Below, one piece after another: positions 44,373 to 51,883 of a DNA stretch of 64,000 bases. The DNA comes from Acidicapsa ligni (GTDB taxonomy: Bacteria; Acidobacteriota; Terriglobia; Terriglobales; Acidobacteriaceae), in contig NZ_JAGSYG010000003.1 of assembly GCF_025685655.1 (NCBI RefSeq), positions 434,001 to 498,000 of the forward strand, in the 5' to 3' direction. The translations under genes were made by a program, and so were the position numbers. Position 1 is the stretch's first letter. Every line of letters starts with the position of its first letter. The notes beneath the pieces are model-generated. The model did not search any database, had not been told where the DNA came from, and saw nothing but the letters and a program-made list of their open reading frames with translations.

Positions 44373-45838
44373 CCGCCAGCGAACACGCGCTAGAGTCTCT
44401 GCACGAGACCGCCACCGCTATCTTCCAGGACGCACTCGACGCCTGCAACATCGACTCCGCTTTCGACCGCCGCATCCGCTTTACAGACGACGGCTCCGGC
44501 GAAGTCCTCACCCGGCTCATGCCTGAAGGCAGCGGACCCACCGTCCTCAACCTGAACGACTACCGCGACATCCAGGTCATCTCCATCGGCAAAGCTGCCC
44601 TGCCCATGCTCGACACCCTGCTCTCGCGCATGAAGCGCCGCAAAGGGCTGCGAGGCATCTGTTGCAGCACCGAAAGCCCCACCCAGCGCAACTGGCGTTT
44701 TCGCTACTTTGAGGGCGGCCATCCCCTGCCCAACGACGACTCTTTTGCCGCAGCCCGCGCCGCACTTGCGCTGCTCCGCAAAGCCGACAAACGCACCCTT
44801 GTCATCTTCCTTATCTCCGGCGGCTCATCCGCTCTCTTCGATCTCCCACTCGACCCCGCTATTACCCTCGAAGACACCATCGGCTTCCACAACGCGCTCA
44901 TCGGCAGCGGCGCTCCCATTACTGAAATCAATACCATCCGGAAGCATTTCTCCGCCGTCAAAGCGGGCCGTCTGGCGCTCGCCGCCGCCGAAGCTACCAA
45001 GTTCAATATTTTGCTTCCCGACGTTCCCCTGCGCAGCCTCGACACGCTGGCCTCAGGCCCAACCTCGCCCGACTTGACCACCTCCGAAGAAGTCCGCGAA
45101 ATCCTCGCGAAATACGATCTCCTCGCTAAGTTCACGCCCGCTGTCCGCGATTTCTTTACCCACCCGCGCCCCAATGGCGAAGACATCTCCGAATCCCTCG
45201 GCATCAAGAATCGTTTGGCGCCCTTTTTGCCACGTATGCCGTGGTCAGAAAAAACGGAGCCGTCTCCGGCCCAGGAAGTCGATGCTTTCCGCGATTCCGT
45301 ATTTGAAGTCCTGCTCTCCAGCCACGATCTCGTCGAGAGCGCACGCACCCGCGCCGAACAAGCCGGCTACTTTACCGTGGTCGACAACGCCTGTGACGAC
45401 TGGGATTACGCCGACGCAGCCCGCTATCTTCTCGAACGCTTTCACGCCCTTCGCGCCGAGCATCCCCGCTGCTGCCTCATCTCGGGAGGCGAGGTCACCG
45501 TAACCATCGACCGCACCCCCGGCGCCGGTGGCCGCAACATGCAGTTCACTCTTGAATGCGCCTTCGATCTGGCAAAGCATCCCGGCGAACAGCTACTCGT
45601 CTTCAGCGCAGGCTCCGATGGCATTGATGGCAACACCCGCTCTGCCGGAGCCATCGCCGACACCACCACCATCAGCCGCGCAACCGCCTTTGGCTATCAG
45701 CCGCAGAAAGAACTGGACAGCTTCAACGCCTGCCCTCTTTTCACTTCGCTTGGAGATTCAGTCGTCACCGGCCACACAGGCCACAATCTCCGCGACCTGC
45801 GCCTGCTGATCTCCGAACTGGAACCAATCTTGAACTAA
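44369..45838 (+). CDS. Glycerate kinase, MOFRL type
   Basis: 489 residues from the ATG that overlaps the upstream stop. The N-terminal DUF4147 domain contains VISIGKAALPM, EGGHPLPNDDS, FLISGGSSALFDLP and INTIRKHFSAVKAGRLA; the C-terminal MOFRL domain has CCLISGGEVTVTI, GAGGRNMQFTLECA and FSAGSDGIDGNTRSAGAI. The family (GarK-unrelated, GckA/TtuD-like) phosphorylates D-glycerate to 2-phosphoglycerate. Coupled to an alpha/beta hydrolase, perhaps one that releases the substrate. Confidence 0.9.
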   Translation: MTASEHALESLHETATAIFQDALDACNIDSAFDRRIRFTDDGSGEVLTRLMPEGSGPTVLNLNDYRDIQVISIGKAALPMLDTLLSRMKRRKGLRGICCSTESPTQRNWRFRYFEGGHPLPNDDSFAAARAALALLRKADKRTLVIFLISGGSSALFDLPLDPAITLEDTIGFHNALIGSGAPITEINTIRKHFSAVKAGRLALAAAEATKFNILLPDVPLRSLDTLASGPTSPDLTTSEEVREILAKYDLLAKFTPAVRDFFTHPRPNGEDISESLGIKNRLAPFLPRMPWSEKTEPSPAQEVDAFRDSVFEVLLSSHDLVESARTRAEQAGYFTVVDNACDDWDYADAARYLLERFHALRAEHPRCCLISGGEVTVTIDRTPGAGGRNMQFTLECAFDLAKHPGEQLLVFSAGSDGIDGNTRSAGAIADTTTISRATAFGYQPQKELDSFNACPLFTSLGDSVVTGHTGHNLRDLRLLISELEPILN

Positions 45839-45872
45839 ATATGCCTTGATCTAAAAACCGGCGCCAGGAAAG

Positions 45873-47393
45873 CTACATCCCAAACAACGGCTCGGTCGAA
45901 GCGAATTCGACGCGATTGCGCCCATTCTCCTTGGCCCGATAGAGCGCGCGATCCGAGGCTTCCACCAGGGCCGTTGCCGGGCACTCCTGCGGAAAATTAA
46001 ACACTGCCACTCCAATGCTCACCGTGGCGTAATGGCCGATCGACGTTACATTTTTTATATTCAATGCCCGGACAGCCGCCTGCATCCGCTCCACAATCAC
46101 CTCTGCGCCCATGCGGTCGGTCGCAGGCAAAATCACTGCAAACTCCTCGCCGCCGTAGCGCGCCAATAGATCCCCTTTACGCGGAAGAACCGAGCTCAAT
46201 GCCGTCGCAATCTGCTTCAGGCAGCCGTCACCCACGCGATGTCCATGCGTATCGTTCAGATTTTTGAAGTAATCGACATCCACCATCAACAGCGAAATCG
46301 GATGATAGGATCGATTCGCTCGATTCCATTCCGACTCCAGCGTCTGGTCAAAACACCGCCGATTGGCAACCCCGGTCAGCCCATCCTTGAGAGACATTTC
46401 CTCCAGCCTGTCCCTAGCTTCCTGCAGAGCCTGTTGCGCCTGCATGAAACGGCTTTGAATCAACGTGGCCCGGATGCCGTAAATACACAGCGCCGATAAG
46501 ATCGCCGCCACGCCGATATAGAAGTGCTCCCGCATGATCACGAAGCCCAAAGCAAGCATCGCGAGCGTAAAAAATATGGGGCTCGCATTGTCGATGAAAA
46601 GCCCCAGTGAGCTCTTCTTCGATAACTCACCCGTACTCTCGCGAGCGGAATCTCGCAAAGCCAGGACCATCAACAAAAGGAAAGGAAGATCGATCAACAG
46701 GTCATAGAACCCGGCATGATTTTCAGTAGCCACCACGACCCAGTTGTAGAACCAGATAATCCCGCAATAGGGCCATAAAAAGCTGCCGAGTATCGTGTAA
46801 AACCGCCGCTCATCCCCACCCCTGGGACTCGCCACCAGGCGTAGCAACACCACCAGCGCCAACACAAGATTCTCGATGTTATAGGTCAGCAGCACCAGCG
46901 GTTCCGGCATCGGATGCGTCTCGCCACCCAGAAACGGAGCCACAGAAAAAATCTCGACGTAACTCAGGTAAGCCGTCATGCCTACCTGAATAACGTCAAG
47001 CCAGAAGAACACGCGAATGCCCTGATCCTCAGCCGGGGAGGAGATCGCCAACAGCAGAGGTGCTCCGTAAACAAAGTACAGAAAGTCGGAGAAATACGCA
47101 GACTTCACCGGGGCGTTTTGAAAAACATCCTCCCACGCCGACCCAAGCATGCCCACATTCCACAACAGGAAACCGATGCAAACCAGTATCCAGCTTCGCC
47201 GAACGAGTGCCTCGCCGTTGATCGCCCGCCAGCAACAGGCGGCCAACGCAGCGATCGGCCCCAGAATCAGGAACGGGTAGGACGCCGCCATCACATTTCC
47301 GGGAAACACGAAGAAGCTCAGCACGTGTAGAAAAACGAAGGCTGCCGAGAACAGAAGCAACACCTTCAAAGTCGGCGCTGGGCGGCTCGACAT
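45873..47393 (-). CDS. Membrane-bound diguanylate cyclase
   Basis: 506 residues with about nine membrane helices over the first 310 residues, a short coiled linker (MQAQQALQEARDRLEEMSLK), then a GGDEF domain. The domain begins DGLTGVANRRCFDQTL and carries RYGGEEFAVILP, the active signature. RKGD five residues before GGEEF fits the RxxD inhibitory site, so product feedback is likely. It synthesises cyclic di-GMP in response to a signal sensed in or at the membrane. Monocistronic. Confidence 0.9.
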   Translation of the reverse strand: MSSRPAPTLKVLLLFSAAFVFLHVLSFFVFPGNVMAASYPFLILGPIAALAACCWRAINGEALVRRSWILVCIGFLLWNVGMLGSAWEDVFQNAPVKSAYFSDFLYFVYGAPLLLAISSPAEDQGIRVFFWLDVIQVGMTAYLSYVEIFSVAPFLGGETHPMPEPLVLLTYNIENLVLALVVLLRLVASPRGGDERRFYTILGSFLWPYCGIIWFYNWVVVATENHAGFYDLLIDLPFLLLMVLALRDSARESTGELSKKSSLGLFIDNASPIFFTLAMLALGFVIMREHFYIGVAAILSALCIYGIRATLIQSRFMQAQQALQEARDRLEEMSLKDGLTGVANRRCFDQTLESEWNRANRSYHPISLLMVDVDYFKNLNDTHGHRVGDGCLKQIATALSSVLPRKGDLLARYGGEEFAVILPATDRMGAEVIVERMQAAVRALNIKNVTSIGHYATVSIGVAVFNFPQECPATALVEASDRALYRAKENGRNRVEFASTEPLFGM

Positions 47394-47790
47394 TCGGCAC
47401 CTCCTTTTTCAGCCTGCGCTGGAATCTGAATCATTTTGGTTTATCAAATAACTATGCCACAGTCTTCCGGGCATACAACGCCACAACGGCCTGGAACCGT
47501 TGTTTCAGATTGGTCTACCCTCCGGCAACAGCCAAATCTGCATAATTGAGCTCTTATTTCAAAAAAAGCGGTGGCCGAAGCCACCGCAATGCTCTCTGCT
47601 CTGTGTTGCTCTGCGGAACTCCGGGAGATCTAAGTCTCACCTGAAGAGTTCCTCTTTGCCGCATCAAACTGTGGCCGTAACCATGCCCGATGCGGCAAAT
47701 CCTCAATCTGCGGCTCAGTCCAAACCACCGCAGGTTACATAATCCAAAGACTGAATTTTGGAACGACTGAATGACTGAGCTACGGAACGA
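47394..47790. other. Intergenic region with two hairpins
   Basis: No gene is seen. Besides the terminator at 47561-47587 it holds a stem TTTGCCGCATC/GATGCGGCAAA (47655-47665 with 47689-47699) and, nearer the cyclase gene, CAACGG/CCGTTG around 47485. The cyclase promoter must lie left of about 47480. Confidence 0.5.
47561..47587 (-). terminator. Intrinsic terminator of sigma/Spy operon
   Basis: On the minus strand GCGGTGGC-loop-GCCACCGC is followed directly by seven Ts, a textbook intrinsic terminator. It lies about 200 bases beyond the Spy-like gene. Confidence 0.8.
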
Positions 47791-48471
47791 CTACTCCATG
47801 CCCGATCCACTATCCAGACCTGGGCTTGGTGCTGGTCCTGATCCGAGTCCCGATTCTCCCGGACCTGCACCTGGCTTATTCCCGTCCGGACCTCCCTGAC
47901 TGCCAGGCTGGCCAGCACCCGGACCACCGGATTGGCCACCGGGCCGACGCCATTCTCTCCGGCCGTCCCCATCCTGATCGCGGCGTTCATGCCTTGCCGT
48001 CCGCTCCGCCTCCAACTGCTTCCACTGTTCCGGAGTCAGTTGCCTGCGCAATCCGAGCAGCATCCGTGCATTGGCCTTTTCCAACTCCGCCCGCGCCTGC
48101 GCAATCTTGTCGATCTCTGCCAGAACCTTCGCCTCATCCGGCTGGTCCGCGCGGATCAACGGCTCCATCATCAACTCTTCTTTTTCCAGGGTCGCGTGCA
48201 GATCCACCAGCTTCAGCCGGTGCTGCTGATAGATGTCATCCATCGACTTGCGCTGCGCATCCGTCAGCTTCAGCTTTTCAATCGCCCGAGGCTCATTCCA
48301 CCAGCGGCCATGATCGCCGCCATGCCCCATCGCCCGCTCCATCGGAGGATGATGCGGACCCATCCCCGGCATCCCATCCGGCCCCTGCGCCAAACCCGTT
48401 GCGGCTCCCGCAACCCAGAGGGCGGCAATTGCCAACCCGCAAGTCATTGTCTTTTTTGTCATAACGATCAT
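47791..48471 (-). CDS. Spy/CpxP/ZraP-like periplasmic protein
   Basis: ATG 48471 has GGAG 8 bases upstream; a signal peptide follows (MTCGLAIAALWVAGAATGLAQ). The helical core carries two LTxxQ motifs, KLKLTDAQRKSMDDI and RRQLTPEQWKQLE, the mark of Spy/CpxP-type chaperones, with a Met/His-rich N-terminal stretch (GMGPHHPPMERAMGHGGDHG) as in metal-binding ZraP. The C-terminal 60 residues are Gly/Pro-rich and disordered. Third gene of the run with the ECF sigma factor, suggesting an envelope-stress output. Confidence 0.75.
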   Translation of the reverse strand: MIVMTKKTMTCGLAIAALWVAGAATGLAQGPDGMPGMGPHHPPMERAMGHGGDHGRWWNEPRAIEKLKLTDAQRKSMDDIYQQHRLKLVDLHATLEKEELMMEPLIRADQPDEAKVLAEIDKIAQARAELEKANARMLLGLRRQLTPEQWKQLEAERTARHERRDQDGDGRREWRRPGGQSGGPGAGQPGSQGGPDGNKPGAGPGESGLGSGPAPSPGLDSGSGME

Positions 48472-48649
48472 CTTCAAAGCTCCGAATTCAATGTTGTTTT
48501 CCTGGCCCAGAATTTAGCGAGTCGTTCTCGCATCGCAAACTCAAATCACAAAAGCAGACTTCACAACGAGCCGATTAAAACAACAGGTCATCCCAACGTG
48601 ATTCAAAACCACTACAAAAACAAGGACTCGAACTGATTCTTGCCAATCC

Positions 48650-49093
48650 CTAATTCTTGGTCGTCTCACTCATCAGATCCGCCAACGGCTGCATCGCATC
48701 CGGAGCCGCCTGCGCAATGTCGCTGTCCACATGGCTCAACAGGTCTTCATCGCTGACAGAACTCGCAACCTCAATTCCAGCCGCCTTGCTGGCCTCAGCC
48801 GCAGCCTCCAGCCGAGCCTGCTCCTGCACCGCGGCCTCATGCTCAGCCGCAACAACATGTTGATGATGCACCGATACCGGCACGCCCACCGCAGCCACTG
48901 CAATCACGCAGCCCAGCGCCCAACCGGCAATCGAATTCCGCATCCAGCCCGCTCCAACGCGGGTGGATACAGCAACAGGTCGAGCGCGCGTGAACTCCTC
49001 ATCGCTCCATGCATGTATGCTCGTCCGAAAACTCTTCAGCGCCGCTTCAACCTCGGCATCTCCAACCTGATTCTTCTGCTCTTCAAAACTCAT
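48650..49093 (-). CDS. Anti-sigma-like single-pass membrane protein
   Basis: 147 residues: a cytoplasmic N-terminus of about 50 residues (AALKSFRTSIHAWSDEEF), one membrane helix (IAGWALGCVIAVAAVGVPV), and an Ala/Glu-rich extracytoplasmic part with coiled-coil character. Its ATG overlaps the stop of the ECF sigma gene, the usual layout of a membrane anti-sigma factor. No zinc-binding HxxxCxxC is present, so it would be a non-classical form. Role inferred from position. Confidence 0.6.
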   Translation of the reverse strand: MSFEEQKNQVGDAEVEAALKSFRTSIHAWSDEEFTRARPVAVSTRVGAGWMRNSIAGWALGCVIAVAAVGVPVSVHHQHVVAAEHEAAVQEQARLEAAAEASKAAGIEVASSVSDEDLLSHVDSDIAQAAPDAMQPLADLMSETTKN

Positions 49094-49686
49094 GATCTGC
49101 CTCCCAGTTCCGCACGCACTTTCACCATCGCCCGTGAAAGATGCGCCTTCACCGTTCCCTCACTCAAACCAACCGTTCCCGCGATTTCATGAATGTCCAT
49201 TTCCTCAACGTGCCTCAGCATGAACACCGTCCTCTGCCGCTCGCTTAGTCTCTCCACAGCCTTCCAGACCAGTCGCACCTGGTCCCGCGCCAGCACCTGC
49301 ATCTCAGGCGAAGACTCACCACTCGGCAGCCATGAACTCGCCTCAGCCGCATCCACAGAATTGGTACTGGTCTTCTTCCAGAACTGCAGCCGCCGATTGC
49401 GCCAGTGATCCTTCTGCAGGTTGATCGCAATCCGCAACAGCCAGGTCAGCACACTCGACTCGCCGCGAAAACTCGCCCAGTTCCGATATGCCTTCAAAAG
49501 ACAATCCTGGGTCAACGTCTCGGCCGCATCCACATCTCGCAGCGAAGCGAGCAGGAATCGGAAAATCTGCGGACGATACGTTCCGGCTACCTCGGCGAAC
49601 TCCGCCATGCCGATTGACGCTGACGCATCACCCTCGGCTGCCGCGTACTTGCCCATACTCTCCAGTGCTGTACTCGTGGTTGCCAT
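49090..49686 (-). CDS. ECF-type RNA polymerase sigma factor
   Basis: 198 residues from ATG 49686. Region 2 reads YRPQIFRFLLASLRDVDAAE then TLTQDCLLKAYRNWASFRGE and WLLRIAINLQKDHWRNR; region 4 reads LSERQRTVFMLRHVEEMDIH and EIAGTVGLSEGTVKAHLSRA, the DNA-binding helix-turn-helix. No region 1 or 3, so group 4 (ECF). Translationally coupled to the anti-sigma-like gene and followed by the Spy-like chaperone. Confidence 0.9.
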   Translation of the reverse strand: MATTSTALESMGKYAAAEGDASASIGMAEFAEVAGTYRPQIFRFLLASLRDVDAAETLTQDCLLKAYRNWASFRGESSVLTWLLRIAINLQKDHWRNRRLQFWKKTSTNSVDAAEASSWLPSGESSPEMQVLARDQVRLVWKAVERLSERQRTVFMLRHVEEMDIHEIAGTVGLSEGTVKAHLSRAMVKVRAELGGRS

Positions 49687-49904
49687 CAACAGGGTAGACG
49701 GCGATTCAAAGACCAAGTTTACATCTGTCGAAGAATCCGCAAATCCGTCCCGAAAACTCTCGAACTCTGGCGTTTATCGTTAGACGTTTCACATTCGAGG
49801 CCAGAAATCCGCCCTGTACATCCGCGACATCCATACTGATAAACTGCTTCAGAAAACGGTTTCTCATTCACGCTGCCATTTAGGCTGCCATCGCACGAGG
49901 TTCA

Positions 49905-50639
49905 ATGCTCCTTCCCGAACTCCGCTCCCAGGTTCTCTGGGCCAATCAGGAAATCGCCCGTCGCGGCCTCGCCGTCCACACGTTCGGTAACGCCAGCGGC
50001 ATTGACCGCGCAGGGCTCGACGGTTCCGGAGCGGAACCCATCGTTGCCATCAAGCCCAGCGGAGTCGCCTACGCCACCATGACCCCCGCCGACCTTGTTT
50101 TATGCAACCTCAATGGAATCATCATCGAAGGCACCCTGAATCCTTCCAGTGATCTGGAAACACATCTACTGCTCTATCGCGAATTTCCCCAGATCGGCGG
50201 CGTAGTCCACACCCATTCCGAATTCGCAACCGCGTGGGCGCAGGCCCGCAAACCCATCCCCTGCCTCGGCACCACCCACGCCGACTACTTCCACGGCCCC
50301 ATCCCCATCACGGATTCGCTGACCAGAGCCGAAGTAGAATCCGCCTACGTTCAAAACACCGGCTTAGTAATCTCCCGCCTCTTTCAGGAGCAATCGCTCG
50401 ACCCCATGGCCGTCCCCGGAGTCCTGGTAGCAGGCCACGCTCCCTTCGCCTGGGGCAAGACCGCAGCGGCAGCCGTAGAACACGCCGACCTGCTTGAATA
50501 CATCGCCCGCCTCGCTTACCGCACAGTCACCCTCGGAGCACCCTCCGAAGGCCTGGCCACCCATGTCAGCGAACACCACTACCAGCGCAAACACGGCCCC
50601 AAAGCCACCTACGGCCAAAACCTGGAGACCAAAGACTAG
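49905..50639 (+). CDS. araD: L-ribulose-5-phosphate 4-epimerase
   Basis: 244 residues of the class II aldolase/AraD family. LRSQVLWANQEIARRGLAVH and FGNASGIDR form the substrate loop, KPSGVAYATMTPADLV the phosphate site, GVVHTHSEFATAWAQA supplies two zinc His, and GVLVAGHAPFAWGKTAAAAV the third. The GHAPFAWG version is typical of true AraD epimerases rather than fuculose aldolases. No araA or araB in the window. Confidence 0.87.
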   Translation: MLLPELRSQVLWANQEIARRGLAVHTFGNASGIDRAGLDGSGAEPIVAIKPSGVAYATMTPADLVLCNLNGIIIEGTLNPSSDLETHLLLYREFPQIGGVVHTHSEFATAWAQARKPIPCLGTTHADYFHGPIPITDSLTRAEVESAYVQNTGLVISRLFQEQSLDPMAVPGVLVAGHAPFAWGKTAAAAVEHADLLEYIARLAYRTVTLGAPSEGLATHVSEHHYQRKHGPKATYGQNLETKD

Positions 50640-50742
50640 AACTCGAAGTTAGCTAGGGCCTTTGCAAATCATTCCTTTTTTAAATTAAGCCCAAAATCTA
50701 GGAATGTATCTTACTCTGTGCGTGAGATGGAGGCTTCTCTTC

Positions 50743-51648
50743 ATGCCAAATAACCGCCTGACACTCTCTATTAATTTTTTCAAAGCCATTTTGTTCCTCG
50801 CGACAGCATGGATCACTGTTTCCAATCCTGCTGCAACTGCTCAGTCAAGCGCGGGGACGAATGCAGCACAAACCGCAGACAAAGTTTCCACAGTGGTCCC
50901 GGCGCTGACCTTCGATGTGGTTTCTATCCGGCCAGGCAACAACGATGGCGTTAAAAGCATGGAGCCCTTACCGGATGGATATCGCGCAAGGAACTTGCCG
51001 CTGGCCTTTACCATCGGAGAGGCGTACTTTCCTCGGTCATATCAGTCCAGGGATCAGATTTTGGGAGGACCTGGCTGGCTATGGAACGACGCCTATTACT
51101 TCGAAGGAAAGGTAGCTCAGCCCGATCTGGCAGAGTGGCAAAAGCTGACGGAACAGTTTAATCCCATGGTTCAGAACAAAATGCTGCAGGCGATGTTGCA
51201 GTCTGCTCTGGCCGAAAGATGTAAGCTCGTAGTCCATCACACTCCAAAGGAAGTTCAAGGCTATGCACTGGTGCTTGGTAAGCACGGACCGAATTTGAAC
51301 AAGTTGAAGCAATCGAAGCTAGGCACAACAGTTCCTTCGGATGCGCTGAAAATTTCAGAAGGCGGTATGATGGTTCCGATTATGCCCGGTGCGGAACAAC
51401 CCATCACAACTTATTTCCACACTTCCACGGCATCTCTAGCTGCAAACCTGTCGGGTCTATCAGGAATCCCTGTAGTAGATAGGACAGGTTTGACTGGCAA
51501 ATTCGACTTTGCACTTACAAGGTTAGATAGCGATGATGGTCGCTCCAGCCACTGGAATATAGAGTCGCTTGGCTTAAAGCTGGAACCGGTAGAGCTGCCG
51601 ACCGAAATTCTGGTAATAGACCACATCGAAAAACCATCTCCGAATTAG
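50743..51648 (+). CDS. TIGR03435-type soil Acidobacteria protein
   Basis: 301 residues with a signal peptide (NFFKAILFLATAWITVSNPA). The sequence FDVVSIRPGNNDG, then LPLAFTIGEAYF, GGPGWLWNDAYYFEGK, MLQSALAERCKLVVHHTPKE and PVVDRTGLTGKFDFALTR matches the TIGR03435 family, which is greatly expanded in soil Acidobacteria and has no proven role. Probably periplasmic. Monocistronic. Confidence 0.85.
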   Translation: MPNNRLTLSINFFKAILFLATAWITVSNPAATAQSSAGTNAAQTADKVSTVVPALTFDVVSIRPGNNDGVKSMEPLPDGYRARNLPLAFTIGEAYFPRSYQSRDQILGGPGWLWNDAYYFEGKVAQPDLAEWQKLTEQFNPMVQNKMLQAMLQSALAERCKLVVHHTPKEVQGYALVLGKHGPNLNKLKQSKLGTTVPSDALKISEGGMMVPIMPGAEQPITTYFHTSTASLAANLSGLSGIPVVDRTGLTGKFDFALTRLDSDDGRSSHWNIESLGLKLEPVELPTEILVIDHIEKPSPN

Positions 51649-51883
51649 AAGAACCGATTAAACATATCTACATTTTCATATCATAATCCCATTATCCATA
51701 TATATCTGATCGATTTCTATCGAAATATTCTTATTTTCTTTGCAGCTTAGTGACCTTTGGAACCGATCTAAGTCAATAGTCGTATTCTTTTCAATAAGTT
51801 GCCTCTATTCTTATGGAGTTCATGGGAACGAATACAAAGGTGGCCATCGACGTGCATAGAATCGTCAGTTCAAGGCTCCCCTA
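51649..51883 (+). other. AT-rich leader of histidine kinase gene
   Basis: This is the most AT-rich stretch outside the island (51660-51800, with ATATATAT and many TTC/TAT runs). It should carry the promoter of the two-component operon. No clear GG-N10-GC sigma-54 site and no gene are seen. Confidence 0.45.
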
